Shown here one piece after another: positions 1-7,762 of a stretch of 64,000 nt of DNA. This DNA is from Labedaea rhizosphaerae (GTDB taxonomy: Bacteria; Actinomycetota; Actinomycetes; Mycobacteriales; Pseudonocardiaceae), in NCBI RefSeq assembly GCF_004362825.1, contig NZ_SNXZ01000001.1, forward strand, positions 1,612,001 to 1,676,000. Direction: 5' to 3'. The translations under genes and the position numbers were made by a program. Below the pieces are notes generated by a model, which made no database searches, was not told where the DNA came from, and saw nothing but the letters and a program-made list of their open reading frames with translations. Within the stretch, counting starts at the first letter, position 1. Each line of letters starts with the position of its first letter.

Positions 1-387
1 GCCGTGGAGAACATGTTCCCGGTCCGGCGCTCGGTCTCGGCGTTCCGGCCGTCGATCGACCCGACCGACGTCGGGCACCGGCACTACACGCTCGACCTCT
101 CGCACACGGCCGCCGCGGGGACGGACGCGCTCGCGATGGCCGAGCGGATGGGCACTGGGCTCACCCACGTCCACCTGGCCGACGGCAGCGGCGCACCCAG
201 CGACGAGCACCTGGTGCCCGGCCGGGGCGGGCAGCCGTGCGCCGAGCTGTGCGAGACGCTGGCCCGCACGGGGTTCGACGGCCAGGTCGTGCTGGAGATC
301 AACACCCGCAAGGCCCGTGGTTCGGCCGCGCGCGCGAAGGATCTCGCCGAGGCGTTGCTGTTCGCGCGCCTGCACCTCGGCCAATAG
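1..387 (+). CDS. Sugar phosphate isomerase/epimerase (TIM barrel), 5'-truncated by window edge
   Basis: The frame is open at the left edge, so only the C-terminal 128 residues are present. They read as the end of a xylose-isomerase-like TIM-barrel (AP endonuclease family 2) protein: a THVHLADG strand whose histidine normally holds a divalent metal, a Gly-rich PGRGG loop, and a closing VVLEIN strand whose glutamate is a usual second ligand. Family members isomerise or epimerise small sugars or sugar phosphates; the substrate cannot be told from this fragment. The genes that follow (proC, small HTH, bS22, epimerase, acyltransferase) match the order around Rv0498-Rv0502 of M. tuberculosis, which would make this the Rv0498 counterpart. 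The true start lies outside the window. Confidence 0.75.
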   Translation, partial: AVENMFPVRRSVSAFRPSIDPTDVGHRHYTLDLSHTAAAGTDALAMAERMGTGLTHVHLADGSGAPSDEHLVPGRGGQPCAELCETLARTGFDGQVVLEINTRKARGSAARAKDLAEALLFARLHLGQ

Positions 388-462
388 CCGGGGCCGGTAG
401 GCGGCCAGTAGTGGCAACTGTGATCCATCCGATCGGCCGGGCAGCACGCGAGGTCGTGGTCG

Positions 463-468
463 TACAGT
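463..468 (+). promoter_or_regulatory. -10 element (TACAGT) for a leaderless proline dehydrogenase mRNA
   Basis: TACAGT fits the actinobacterial TANNNT -10 consensus and ends 7 bp before the GTG start of the next gene. That is the distance at which transcription would begin on the start codon. No Shine-Dalgarno sequence is seen. Inferred from spacing only. Confidence 0.5.
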
Positions 469-475
469 TTCGCCC

Positions 476-1402
476 GTGAACCCGCTGCGCTCCTTGATCC
501 TCGCCGCCGCCGGCAACGACGCCATCCGGAACCTGGTCGCCAAGGCCCCGCTCAGCCGCGATGTGGTCCGGCGGTTCGTGGCGGGCGAGACCACCGCCGA
601 GGCCATCGAGGTGACCCGCACGCTCGTCGCGTCCGGCGTCTCGGTGACCCTGGACTACCTCGGCGAGGACACCACGGACGCCAGCCTGGCCGAGCAGACC
701 GTGCAGTCCTACCTGACGCTGCTCGACCAGCTGCACGAGCAGGGACTGTCGGCCAGCGCCGAGGTCAGCGTGAAGCTCTCCGCCGTCGGCCAGGCCCTGG
801 ACGAGACGCTCGCGCTGGACAACGCCTCGCGGATCTGCGCGGCCGCCGAGCAGAGCGGCACCACGGTGACCCTCGACATGGAGGACCACACCACCACCGA
901 CTCGACGCTGCGGGTGCTCGCGGAGCTGCGCCGCACGTGGCCGTGGGTCGGCGCCGTGCTGCAGGCATACCTGCACCGCACGCAGGACGACTGCGCCCAC
1001 CTCACAGGCCAGGGCTCGCGGGTGCGGCTGTGCAAGGGCGCCTACGCCGAGCCCGCCAGCGTGGCGTTCGACGCCGGCCACGAGGTCGACCTGAGCTACG
1101 TGCGGTGCGTCAACACGCTGCTGGCCGGCGACGGCTACCCCATGTTCGCCACGCACGACCCGAGACTCATCCGGGTCATCGCCGAGCGGGCCAAGTGGTT
1201 CGACCGCAAGCCCGGCACGTTCGAGTACCAGATGCTCTACGGAATCCGGCCCGACGAGCAGCTGCGGCTGGCCCGTGAAGGCCACACCGTGCGCGCCTAC
1301 GTGCCCTACGGCGAGCAGTGGTACGGCTACCTCATGCGCAGGCTGGCCGAGCGACCCGCGAACACGGCCTTCTTCCTGCGTGCCCTGGCCAGTCGTTCGT
1401 GA
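476..1402 (+). CDS. Proline dehydrogenase (monofunctional)
   Basis: Flavoenzyme that oxidises proline to 1-pyrroline-5-carboxylate, the first step of proline catabolism, passing electrons to the quinone pool at the membrane. The 308-residue length is typical of monofunctional actinobacterial enzymes rather than bifunctional PutA. Motifs of the PRODH (beta/alpha)8 barrel are visible in order: SVKLSAVGQ, LDMEDHT, LQAYLHRT, RLCKGAY, FATHDPRLI, and the C-terminal substrate-binding helix WYGYLMRRLAERPAN with its paired arginines. The GTG start at 476 follows a TACAGT element by 7 bp, so the message is probably leaderless. It overlaps the next gene by 4 bp (GTGA). The usual partner, P5C dehydrogenase, is not in the window, but proC (the reverse biosynthetic direction) lies 0.9 kb downstream. 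Confidence 0.93.
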   Translation: MNPLRSLILAAAGNDAIRNLVAKAPLSRDVVRRFVAGETTAEAIEVTRTLVASGVSVTLDYLGEDTTDASLAEQTVQSYLTLLDQLHEQGLSASAEVSVKLSAVGQALDETLALDNASRICAAAEQSGTTVTLDMEDHTTTDSTLRVLAELRRTWPWVGAVLQAYLHRTQDDCAHLTGQGSRVRLCKGAYAEPASVAFDAGHEVDLSYVRCVNTLLAGDGYPMFATHDPRLIRVIAERAKWFDRKPGTFEYQMLYGIRPDEQLRLAREGHTVRAYVPYGEQWYGYLMRRLAERPANTAFFLRALASRS

Positions 1403-2214
1403 CCGCGCAGGACGCCGGCTTCTCCGCGGCCAGCGCCGTACGCCCGCTCGGCGATGGCACCTTCATCGCCGACCTGCCGCCCAACTGGACCGTCGGCTCG
1501 AAGCCTCACGGCGGGTTCCTGCTCGCGTTGCTGGCGCGCACGGCCATCGCGGTGACCAGCGGTGCGGGTGCGCCGCCGCTGGAGCCGCTGGCGGTGAGCG
1601 CGCAGTTCCTGCGTGCGCCGAGCGTGGGCCCGGTGCTGCTGCGCACCGACATCCGCCGGACCGGTCGCCGCGTGACCGTGGTGGCCGTGGTGCTGGAGCA
1701 ACGCGGGCGCAGTTGCGTCGAGGGCACGGTGACCGTCGGGCGGCTGCCCCGCGAGCGCGCGGCGTGGTCGGACCTGCCGAGCCAGCCGGCCGAACCGCCG
1801 GGCAACGCCCTGGACCTCGCGGCGCTGCCCGCGGCGGCGGTGTTCAAGGTCACATCGGCGTGCGACGTCCGGCTGGACCCCAACGGCGCGGGATTCCTGC
1901 ACGGCCACACCGGTGACCCGCTGCGGCTGCGGCTCTGGGTGCGGCCCAAGGGCGAGCAGCCCGACCCGCTGTTCGGGCTCATCGCGGGCGACGTGTCCAT
2001 GCCGGTGACGTTCAACCTGGGCCGGATGGGCTGGTCGCCCACCGTGCAGCTGACCGCGCTGCTGCGCTCGCGCCCGGCGCCGGGCTGGCTGCGGGTGCAG
2101 GTCGAGTGCCGCGCGGTGCACGGCGCCTGGTTCGACGAGGACGCGATCGTGGTGGACAGCCAGGGCCGGCTGGTGTGCCAGTCCCGTCAGCTCGCCCTGT
2201 CCGCGATGCCCTGA
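1399..2214 (+). CDS. Acyl-CoA thioesterase-like (double hotdog) protein
   Basis: A 271-residue protein of the thioesterase-like superfamily (4HBT_3/TesB-like double hotdog). The N-terminal hotdog carries the KPHGGFLLALLAR helix region typical of the family, and a second hotdog half follows from about residue 150. Members hydrolyse acyl-CoA thioesters; the chain length here is unknown. The GTG start at 1399 shares four bases with the proline dehydrogenase stop, implying translational coupling. An open frame extends upstream of this point, but it lies wholly inside the previous gene and has no initiation signal. The 3' end runs into a 12-bp tandem repeat that duplicates the stop codon. Confidence 0.75.
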   Translation: MTAQDAGFSAASAVRPLGDGTFIADLPPNWTVGSKPHGGFLLALLARTAIAVTSGAGAPPLEPLAVSAQFLRAPSVGPVLLRTDIRRTGRRVTVVAVVLEQRGRSCVEGTVTVGRLPRERAAWSDLPSQPAEPPGNALDLAALPAAAVFKVTSACDVRLDPNGAGFLHGHTGDPLRLRLWVRPKGEQPDPLFGLIAGDVSMPVTFNLGRMGWSPTVQLTALLRSRPAPGWLRVQVECRAVHGAWFDEDAIVVDSQGRLVCQSRQLALSAMP

Positions 2215-2260
2215 CCGCGGTGCTGACCGCGATGCTGACCGCGATGTCCTGACCGCTGCG
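2211..2260 (+). repeat. 12-bp tandem repeat (CTGACCGCGATG type) across a stop codon
   Basis: Copies begin at 2211, 2223 and 2235, with a fourth diverged copy at 2249 after a 2-bp shift. Each contains TGA; the first provides the thioesterase stop codon. It looks like slipped-strand duplication just beyond the gene end. Confidence 0.8.
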
Positions 2261-2306
2261 GGCGGGCCGGAAGACGGTGCGAACACGCCGTGGCACGCTT
2301 GTGCGC

Positions 2307-3116
2307 ATGACGACGATCGCCGTCCTCGGTGCCGGGAAGATCGGTGAGGCCCTGCTCTCGGGCCTGCTCGCCGGCGGCCGCACCCCGGACGAACTGCTGT
2401 TCACCGAGCGCTACGCCGAACGGTCCGCCGAGCTGACGAAACGCTACGGCGTGCACGCCGTCGACGTGCCGACCGCGGCCGCCAGGGCCGACGTCCTGGT
2501 GATCGCCGTGAAGCCGCAGGACATCGAGCCGGTGCTGACCGAGCTGGCCCCGGTCATCGGCGCCGACCGGCTGGTGGTGTCGCTGTGCGCCGGGCTGCCG
2601 ACGTCGCTCTTCGAGCGGATGCTGCCCGAGGGCATCCCGGTCGTGCGGGTCATGCCGAACACGCCGATGGTGGTCGGCGAGGCCATGAGCGCGATCTCGG
2701 CGGGCAAGCACGCCAAGCCCGAGCACCTGTCCATCGTCGAGGACCTGCTCGGCGTGGTCGGCAAGGTCGTGCGCGTCCCGGAGTCCCAGCAGGACGCCGT
2801 GACCGCGTTGTCCGGCTCCGGCCCGGCGTACTTCTTCTACCTGGTCGAAGCCATGATCGACGCCGGCATCCTGCTCGGCCTGCCGCGCGCGGTGGCCGAG
2901 AAGCTGATCATCCAGTCGGCCGTCGGCGCGGCGCAGATGCTCGCCCAGACCGGGGAGCACCCCGTGACCCTGCGCGAAGCGGTCACCTCACCGGCCGGAA
3001 CGACGATCATGGCCATCCGCGAGCTGGAGCGACACGGCGTGCGGGCGGCGCTGCTGGCCGCGATCGAGGCGGCCCGCGACCGGTCCGTCGAGCTGGGGAA
3101 AGCCCACGAGAGCTGA
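2307..3116 (+). CDS. proC: Pyrroline-5-carboxylate reductase
   Basis: NAD(P)H-dependent last step of proline synthesis. The 269-residue protein shows the Rossmann signature LGAGKIG at residues 7-13, the MPNTPMVVGEAM motif, and the signature SGSGPAYFFYLVEAM followed by REAVTSPAGTT, which form the P5C-binding site in this family. ATG 2307 is chosen because the Rossmann strand begins right after it; an in-frame GTG at 2301 is possible. It is followed by the small HTH gene, bS22, an epimerase and an acyltransferase, the same order as Rv0500-Rv0502 in M. tuberculosis. Proline catabolic and biosynthetic genes thus lie within 2 kb on the same strand. Confidence 0.95.
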   Translation: MTTIAVLGAGKIGEALLSGLLAGGRTPDELLFTERYAERSAELTKRYGVHAVDVPTAAARADVLVIAVKPQDIEPVLTELAPVIGADRLVVSLCAGLPTSLFERMLPEGIPVVRVMPNTPMVVGEAMSAISAGKHAKPEHLSIVEDLLGVVGKVVRVPESQQDAVTALSGSGPAYFFYLVEAMIDAGILLGLPRAVAEKLIIQSAVGAAQMLAQTGEHPVTLREAVTSPAGTTIMAIRELERHGVRAALLAAIEAARDRSVELGKAHES

Positions 3117-3169
3117 CCCGTTCGGCGATTCATGCGTCCGGCACGTCGCACTGGTCCCACGTGTCCCGC

Positions 3170-3175
3170 TACCCT
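3170..3175 (+). promoter_or_regulatory. Candidate -10 element (TACCCT) of the HTH gene
   Basis: TACCCT matches TANNNT and would start transcription near 3182, giving a leader of about 70 nt to the ATG at 3252. No convincing -35 is seen. Confidence 0.35.
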
Positions 3176-3251
3176 CGGGAGTAGCACGTGCGTGTCGATA
3201 CCGTCGGTGGGGAAGCCGGCGGCGCGACACGTGTCGAAGGATGCGGTGTAC

Positions 3252-3470
3252 ATGCCTGCCAACAAGCGGGACGCCGACACCGCGGAGCTCGGCCAGGTCA
3301 AGTTCTTGACCGTGGCCGAGGTCGCGACGGTGATGAGGGTGTCCAAGATGACGGTGTACCGGCTGGTGCACAGCGGCGAACTACCCGCGGTGCGGGTCGG
3401 CAAGTCGTTCCGAGTGCCAGAGAAGGCGGTGCACGACTACCTGCAGAACGCCTATTTCGACGCCGGATGA
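3252..3470 (+). CDS. Small BldC-like (excisionase/MerR-type) helix-turn-helix protein
   Basis: A 72-residue DNA-binding protein that is almost entirely one winged-helix domain (about residues 16-66): FLTVAEVATVMRVSKMTVYRLVHSGE is the helix-turn-helix and RVGKSFRVPEKAVHDYL the wing and last helix. It belongs to the HTH_17/excisionase-like group and is a sequence relative of BldC, which is also in this window at 32.2 kb. Position between proC and bS22 matches Rv0500A of M. tuberculosis. The ATG at 3252 has GAAGGA about 9 bp upstream; the frame continues upstream without a better start. Targets are unknown. A developmental or housekeeping regulatory role is inference from the BldC relationship. 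Confidence 0.82.
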   Translation: MPANKRDADTAELGQVKFLTVAEVATVMRVSKMTVYRLVHSGELPAVRVGKSFRVPEKAVHDYLQNAYFDAG

Positions 3471-3503
3471 ACGGGTGGCGCGCAGCGGCCGGCACCCGAC
3501 GGG

Positions 3504-3509
3504 TACTCT
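3504..3509 (+). promoter_or_regulatory. Candidate -10 element (TACTCT) for the bS22 gene
   Basis: TACTCT matches TANNNT, would initiate near 3516 and give a leader of about 80 nt before the bS22 start. The -35 is not evident. Confidence 0.35.
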
Positions 3510-3595
3510 GAACCCTCGTTCCATGCTCGACGCCCATGCCGTCAGGTTGGCGTGCGCCGGGCAAACCAGCACCAACGAGTAACAGAGGACGGCCC

Positions 3596-3697
3596 GTGGG
3601 CTCGGTCATCAAGAAGCGCCGCAAGCGCATGTCGAAGAAGAAGCACCGCAAGCTGCTGCGCAAGACCCGGGTTCAGCGCCGCAAGCTGAAGAAGTAG
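3596..3697 (+). CDS. Small ribosomal protein bS22 (AURKAIP1/COX24-domain peptide)
   Basis: A 33-residue, extremely basic peptide: [16 protein letters not shown], then a second Lys/Arg run ending in KLKK. It is the small-subunit protein known from mycobacterial 70S structures as bS22, annotated elsewhere as an AURKAIP1/COX24 domain protein. The GTG start has AGAGGA about 6 bp upstream, and every residue after it fits the family. Its place downstream of proC and the HTH gene matches Rv0500B. It is too short for most gene finders, but the near-invariant sequence leaves little doubt. A GC hairpin follows at 3733. Confidence 0.93.
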   Translation: MGSVIKKRRKRMSKKKHRKLLRKTRVQRRKLKK

Positions 3698-3732
3698 TTC
3701 GGTCGTTCAGGTGGCCGATGTCGCGGATGACG

Positions 3733-3752
3733 TCCGGGGGGCGACCCCCGGA
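3733..3752 (+). terminator. GC-rich hairpin after bS22
   Basis: TCCGGGGG pairs with CCCCCGGA around a GCGA (GNRA) tetraloop, an 8-bp stem 35 bp after the bS22 stop. There is no T-run, so termination by this structure is inferred. Confidence 0.5.
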
Positions 3753-3897
3753 TCCCTCCGCCGGGCCGCCAAACGGGTGACATCCACGAACAACGTGTGT
3801 GACCTGCGTTAATAGCGTGTTGCCGGCTCGCCCGGACACCCGTGAGTGCGGTTAGCATCGGCATGGCCGATCCGCTCACCGAACCGCAGGGAATCGC

Positions 3898-4935
3898 ATG
3901 CCGAAGGTCGTCCTGGTCACCGGAGCCGGCGGGAACATCGGCGGGGGACTCGTCACCCGCCTCGCCGCGGATCCCGCGTACGACCGGGTCATCGGTGTGG
4001 ACACCGCGACCCCGCCGAAGCGGGTCCTGAACGCGCTCGGTCGCGCGGAGTTCGTCCGTGCGGACATCCGCAACCCGCTGATCGCCAAGGTGATCAGCGC
4101 GGCCGAGGTCGACACGGTGGTGCACGCGGCCACCACGGCCCACCCCGCCGGTCCGTCGCGCCGCACGGTCATCAAAGAGATGAACGTGATCGGCACGATG
4201 CAGCTGCTGGCGGCCTGCCAGCGCTCGCCGACGGTGCGCAAGCTCGTGGTGAAGTCCTCGGCCGCGGTCTACGGGTCGAGTTCGCGCTCGCCCGCCGTCT
4301 TCACCGAGGACGACGCCCCCCGCGGCCTGGCCGCGGGCGGGTACGCCAAGGACGCCGTCGAGGTCGAGGGCTACGTCCGCGGTTTCGCCCGGCGCCGCCC
4401 GGACGTCCAGGTGAGCACCGCCCGGCTCGCGAACCTGATCGGGCCCGATGTGGACACCGTCATGTCGCGGTACTTCGCGCTCCCGGTCGTGCCGACCGTG
4501 TTCGGCTACGACGCGCGCATGCAGTTGCTGCACCTCGAGGACGCGCTGGCCTTGATGGAGCGGCTCGTCAAGCACGACCTGCCCGGCACGGTGAACGTGG
4601 CCGGTGACGGCGTGCTGACCTTGTGGCAGGCGATCCACCGTGCCGGTCGGATTCCCCTGCCGCTGCCGGGTTTCTCCGTGCCGACCGCCGCCAACGTGGT
4701 CGGCGCGTCCCGGCGCGTGGACTTCTCACCCGACCAGGTGAAGTTCCTCAACTTCGGCCGGGTGCTCGACACCACCCGGCTCAAATCCGAATTCGGGTTC
4801 ACCCCCAGGTGGACCACCCGGCAGGCGTTCGACGACTACCTGGCCGGCAGCGGGATCCGCTCGCTCGTTCCCGTTGGCCGCATCGCCGGACTCGAACGCG
4901 TGCTCGCGCGGGCCGTCGGCTCGCGCTCGTCCTGA
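3898..4935 (+). CDS. NAD-dependent epimerase/dehydratase family protein (atypical SDR)
   Basis: Extended short-chain dehydrogenase of 345 residues with the NAD-binding motif VTGAGGNIGG (residues 7-16) and the serine region KSSAAVYGSS. At the usual YxxxK position the sequence is YAKDA, so the canonical catalytic Tyr-xxx-Lys pair is not visible; this is an atypical SDR and need not be a sugar epimerase. It occupies the position of Rv0501 (labelled galE2 in M. tuberculosis), directly before the acyltransferase gene, which suggests a linked role in lipid or glycolipid metabolism. The ATG at 3898 has AGGGA 5 bp upstream, and a TAGCAT -10-like element lies near 3852. Confidence 0.82.
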   Translation: MPKVVLVTGAGGNIGGGLVTRLAADPAYDRVIGVDTATPPKRVLNALGRAEFVRADIRNPLIAKVISAAEVDTVVHAATTAHPAGPSRRTVIKEMNVIGTMQLLAACQRSPTVRKLVVKSSAAVYGSSSRSPAVFTEDDAPRGLAAGGYAKDAVEVEGYVRGFARRRPDVQVSTARLANLIGPDVDTVMSRYFALPVVPTVFGYDARMQLLHLEDALALMERLVKHDLPGTVNVAGDGVLTLWQAIHRAGRIPLPLPGFSVPTAANVVGASRRVDFSPDQVKFLNFGRVLDTTRLKSEFGFTPRWTTRQAFDDYLAGSGIRSLVPVGRIAGLERVLARAVGSRSS

Positions 4936-4969
4936 TCGAACGTACGCAATCAGACGAAAGCGGCGTCCC

Positions 4970-5974
4970 ATGCCCAACGAGGCACAGGTCATCCCCCTGC
5001 ACACCGCCAAGCGCCCCCGTCCGGCCACGAACGGCACGAACGGCACGAACGGATCGGGCGGTTCGGGCGGCTCGGAGCGCGCACTCGCCCCCGTGCGCAA
5101 GGTCCGGCCGCGCGCCGGCGCGGCGAAGAAACCCGAGTCGCGCGGGCTGCTCGCGGATGCCGCCGGGTTCCTGCGCCGCAGGCTCGCCGGCGACTACGAC
5201 GTCGACGAGTTCGGCTTCGACCCGGACCTGACCGACAACGTGCTGCTGCCGCCGCTGCGCCTGCTCTACGACAAGTGGTTCCGGGTCGAGGTGGCCGGGG
5301 TGGAGAACCTGCCGGCCGAGGGCGGCGCGCTCGTGGTCAGCAACCACTCCGGCACGCTGCCGATCGACTCGGTGATGACCGCGATCGCGGTGCACGACAA
5401 CCACCCGGAGCACCGCTACCTGCGGATGCTCGGCGCCGACCTGGTGTTCCAGATCCCGGTGCTGGGTGAGCTCGCGCGCAAGACCGGCCAGACGCTCGCG
5501 TGCACGGAGGATGCGGAACGCCTGCTGTCGGCGGGCGAGCTGGTCGGCGTGTGGCCGGAGGGGTTCAAGGGGATCGGCAAGCCGTTCCGGGACCGCTACA
5601 AGCTGCAGCGCTTCGGCCGGGGTGGGTTCGTGTCGGCGGCGTTGCGCACGGGCGTGCCGATCATCCCGTGCTCCATCGTGGGCGCCGAGGAGATCTACCC
5701 GAAGATCGCGAACCTGGGCCCGGTGGCCCGGCTGCTCGGGCTGCCGTACTTCCCGGTGACGCCGACGTTCCCGCTGCTCGGGCCGCTGGGCGCGGTGCCG
5801 TTGCCGACGAAGTGGCGCATCGAGTTCGGCGAGCCGATCCGCACCGATGACTACCCGGCGGCGGCCGCCGACGACCCGATGCTGACGTTCAACATCACCG
5901 ACCAGGTGCGCGAGACCATCCAGCAGACGCTCTACCGGATGCTCGCGCGCCGTCGCAGCGTGTTCTTCGGCTGA
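4970..5974 (+). CDS. Lysophospholipid acyltransferase (PlsC/MGAT-like)
   Basis: Membrane-associated acyltransferase of 334 residues that transfers acyl groups to a lysophospholipid or glycerol lipid. After a low-complexity N-terminus containing TNGTNGTNG and SGGSGGS repeats (about residues 21-36), the PlsC domain shows SNHSGTLPID, where histidine and aspartate are six residues apart as in MGAT-like LPLATs rather than the HX4D of PlsC, and the later VWPEGFKG block (PEG motif). The ATG at 4970 is preceded by GAAAG. It lies 34 bp after the epimerase, as in the Rv0501-Rv0502 pair, so the two are probably co-transcribed. Acceptor lipid unknown. Confidence 0.85.
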   Translation: MPNEAQVIPLHTAKRPRPATNGTNGTNGSGGSGGSERALAPVRKVRPRAGAAKKPESRGLLADAAGFLRRRLAGDYDVDEFGFDPDLTDNVLLPPLRLLYDKWFRVEVAGVENLPAEGGALVVSNHSGTLPIDSVMTAIAVHDNHPEHRYLRMLGADLVFQIPVLGELARKTGQTLACTEDAERLLSAGELVGVWPEGFKGIGKPFRDRYKLQRFGRGGFVSAALRTGVPIIPCSIVGAEEIYPKIANLGPVARLLGLPYFPVTPTFPLLGPLGAVPLPTKWRIEFGEPIRTDDYPAAAADDPMLTFNITDQVRETIQQTLYRMLARRRSVFFG

Positions 5975-6004
5975 GCTTCTTCGGCTGGGCTTCTTCGGCT
6001 GGGC
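5963..6004 (+). repeat. Three tandem 14-bp copies (TTCTTCGGCTGGGC) across a stop codon
   Basis: Units at 5963, 5977 and 5991, differing at one base; the first unit carries the acyltransferase stop codon. Because 14 is not a multiple of three and only the first copy is translated, the duplication leaves the protein unchanged. Confidence 0.85.
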
Positions 6005-6304
6005 TCAGCCGCCCATCACGACCGCGGGCGAGACCACTTCGGCCACCTTGGGGTCGGTGGGCTTGCTCGCGCCGTGGTTGCCGAACATCGTGGCGACCAG
6101 CACCACGGCGATGATCGCCAGCACGGCCATCGCGGCGAGCAGCGGGCCGATGATCGCCTTCGCCGCACTGGCCACCGTCTTGACGACCTTGGCCGCGATC
6201 ATCAGGGCACTGATGAGGACGACGATGAGGACGCCGGGCACGGCCGGCGGGATCACGGCGGCGTCGACCGTCTGATCTTGAACGAGATAAAGGGTTGCGC
6301 TCAC
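6005..6304 (-). CDS. Small membrane protein of unknown function
   Basis: A 99-residue protein with two hydrophobic stretches (about residues 20-42 and 53-76, the second rich in Ala/Ile/Val) and a short polar C-terminus. The GTG start at 6304 is fixed by a perfect AGGAGG 6 bp upstream; the frame stays open further 5' without a comparable signal. I do not recognise a family. It is divergent from the XRE-type regulator at 6655 across 350 bp that hold two copies of a palindromic motif, so the two genes may be controlled together. The stop lies beside the tandem repeat after the acyltransferase gene. Confidence 0.65.
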   Translation of the reverse strand: MSATLYLVQDQTVDAAVIPPAVPGVLIVVLISALMIAAKVVKTVASAAKAIIGPLLAAMAVLAIIAVVLVATMFGNHGASKPTDPKVAEVVSPAVVMGG

Positions 6305-6654
6305 AGCTGCCTCCTGTGGTTCACCGGGGCGGGCCCGGTGCCGGAAGACGTTCGGTGACGACCGGCTCGACGCGGGTCGTCGTCCAGGGCGCGAAGCCCA
6401 GTCCGAGGCGGTGGAGCTCTCTGGTGGGAAGGGGACCGACAACACTGTGCCTTACGTCCTTCAGCAACCTCCCGCCTGCTTCAGTGAACTTCAGCTACGT
6501 TTGCTGTAGCCGGTGTCCGCAGCCTACCTGCGACTAATCTCCTTGCCAATGGACAGAAGCGTGTCAGATTGCCTTACCAGCGACGATGTGTCACGCTCGC
6601 AGCACGGAACAGCGTCAATCAGCTTCACTGAATATCGATGAAGGACTTCGGGCC
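6305..6654. other. Divergent intergenic region with two GCTTCA(G/C)TGAA palindromes
   Basis: No gene is seen. The region is less GC-rich than its surroundings. It contains GCTTCAGTGAA at 6478-6488 and GCTTCACTGAA at 6622-6632; the core TTCA-S-TGAA is self-complementary. A TAATCT hexamer at 6535-6540 is a possible -10 for the rightward gene. The second palindrome ends 22 bp before that gene's ATG, a position suited to autorepression. Confidence 0.55.
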
Positions 6655-7710
6655 ATGGTGCAGCCGTCCGGCGCCGCGTACGACAGAGCCGCCCTTGCCG
6701 CGCGCCTGCGCCAGCTCCGGGTCGGCCGCTGGCCGGAGGCGGCGCTGACCCAGCCCCAGCTGGCGGCCGCGTTGGGGGTGGGCCCGTCGAGCGTCTCGTC
6801 GTGGGAGAGCGTCACCGCGACCAAGGTCCCGCCACTGTCCAGGCTGGACGGTTACGCGACCTTCTTCGCAACCCGCCGCTCGCTCACCGCACCTGGGTTG
6901 CTGAGCCCCGACGAGCTGACCGCCGAGGAACGCGCCGAGCGCGACCGGTTGCGCAAGGAGCTGTTGGAGCTGCGTGGCAGCGGGCAGCTCGAGCCGGGCG
7001 AGACCCGCAGCCTCTGGCAGTTCCCCGACGGCAACCCGGTGCGGCTGATCTGCGGTGAGCTGTCGCGGGAGAACCGCAAGGACCTGTTCACCTCGGCGAA
7101 GCGGCGCAACTACATCCAGCTGCAGGCCTACGCCGACCTCGACGCCATGGTCGAGCTGTACGGCCACGTCCGCGCCGAGAACCCGGGCTCCGACGTGCAG
7201 TTCGACCTCGCGCCCCGGCTCGAGCACGACGACCTGCAGAGCCACCTGGTGATGCTCGGCGGCATGGCGATGAACCAGGGCGGGCGGACGCTGGCCAACC
7301 TGCTGGGCCTGCCGGTCGACCAGGTCACCATCGCCGAGATCAACAACGGCGAGGTCTTCGACATCACCCGCGACGACGGGACGACCGAGCAGCACGGCCC
7401 CGAGGTCTGGGGTGACGTCCGGGCCGGTGACCTGATCAGCGACGTCGGCCTGTTCGTGCGCGCGCCCAACCCGAACAACCAGGACACCACGCTGACGATC
7501 ATCAGCGGCGTGTTCACCCGCGGCACCTACGGCGCGGTGCGGTGCCTGACCGACCCGGCGGTCCGCGACGGCAACTACCAGTACCTCGCCGAGCGCTTCG
7601 ACCTGGCGAAGCCGTTCGCGGTGCTGATGAAGGTGCCGGTGCTCGACCACGCGACGGCGACGCCGGACCTGCGCGTGCCCACGAATCGCCTGTTCGAGTG
7701 GCAGAACTAG
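6655..7710 (+). CDS. XRE-type HTH protein with a large actinobacterial C-terminal domain
   Basis: 351 residues. Residues 13-75 form an XRE/Cro helix-turn-helix (RLRQLR, then LTQPQLAAALGVGPSSVSSWE). A roughly 215-residue C-terminal domain follows, with VRLICGELSREN, YADLDAMVELYGHVRA, HLVMLGGMAMNQ and VGLFVRAPNPNN. From memory this domain recurs in many Streptomyces HTH proteins and has a nucleotide- or ligand-binding look (LGG loop), but I know of no assigned function. The ATG at 6655 has GAAGGA about 10 bp upstream. Two palindromic motifs in the upstream region are candidate operators. Whether it is a classical repressor or a conflict-system component cannot be decided from sequence. Confidence 0.75.
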   Translation: MVQPSGAAYDRAALAARLRQLRVGRWPEAALTQPQLAAALGVGPSSVSSWESVTATKVPPLSRLDGYATFFATRRSLTAPGLLSPDELTAEERAERDRLRKELLELRGSGQLEPGETRSLWQFPDGNPVRLICGELSRENRKDLFTSAKRRNYIQLQAYADLDAMVELYGHVRAENPGSDVQFDLAPRLEHDDLQSHLVMLGGMAMNQGGRTLANLLGLPVDQVTIAEINNGEVFDITRDDGTTEQHGPEVWGDVRAGDLISDVGLFVRAPNPNNQDTTLTIISGVFTRGTYGAVRCLTDPAVRDGNYQYLAERFDLAKPFAVLMKVPVLDHATATPDLRVPTNRLFEWQN

Positions 7711-7750
7711 GCGTCATCCGCATTTCACCTCGACCACCCACGGGGGCCGT

Positions 7751-7756
7751 TAGGCT
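7751..7756 (+). promoter_or_regulatory. -10 element (TAGGCT), leaderless start
   Basis: TAGGCT, 6 bp, then ATG at 7763. The same hexamer at the same distance precedes the genes at 48097 and 48548. No Shine-Dalgarno sequence. Confidence 0.55.
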
Positions 7757-7762
7757 GCCGCC

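Noticed and set aside
299-1285. Minus-strand open frame of 328 codons over proline dehydrogenase
   Set aside because: Low-complexity shadow without motifs or a start signal; the plus-strand proline dehydrogenase is certain.
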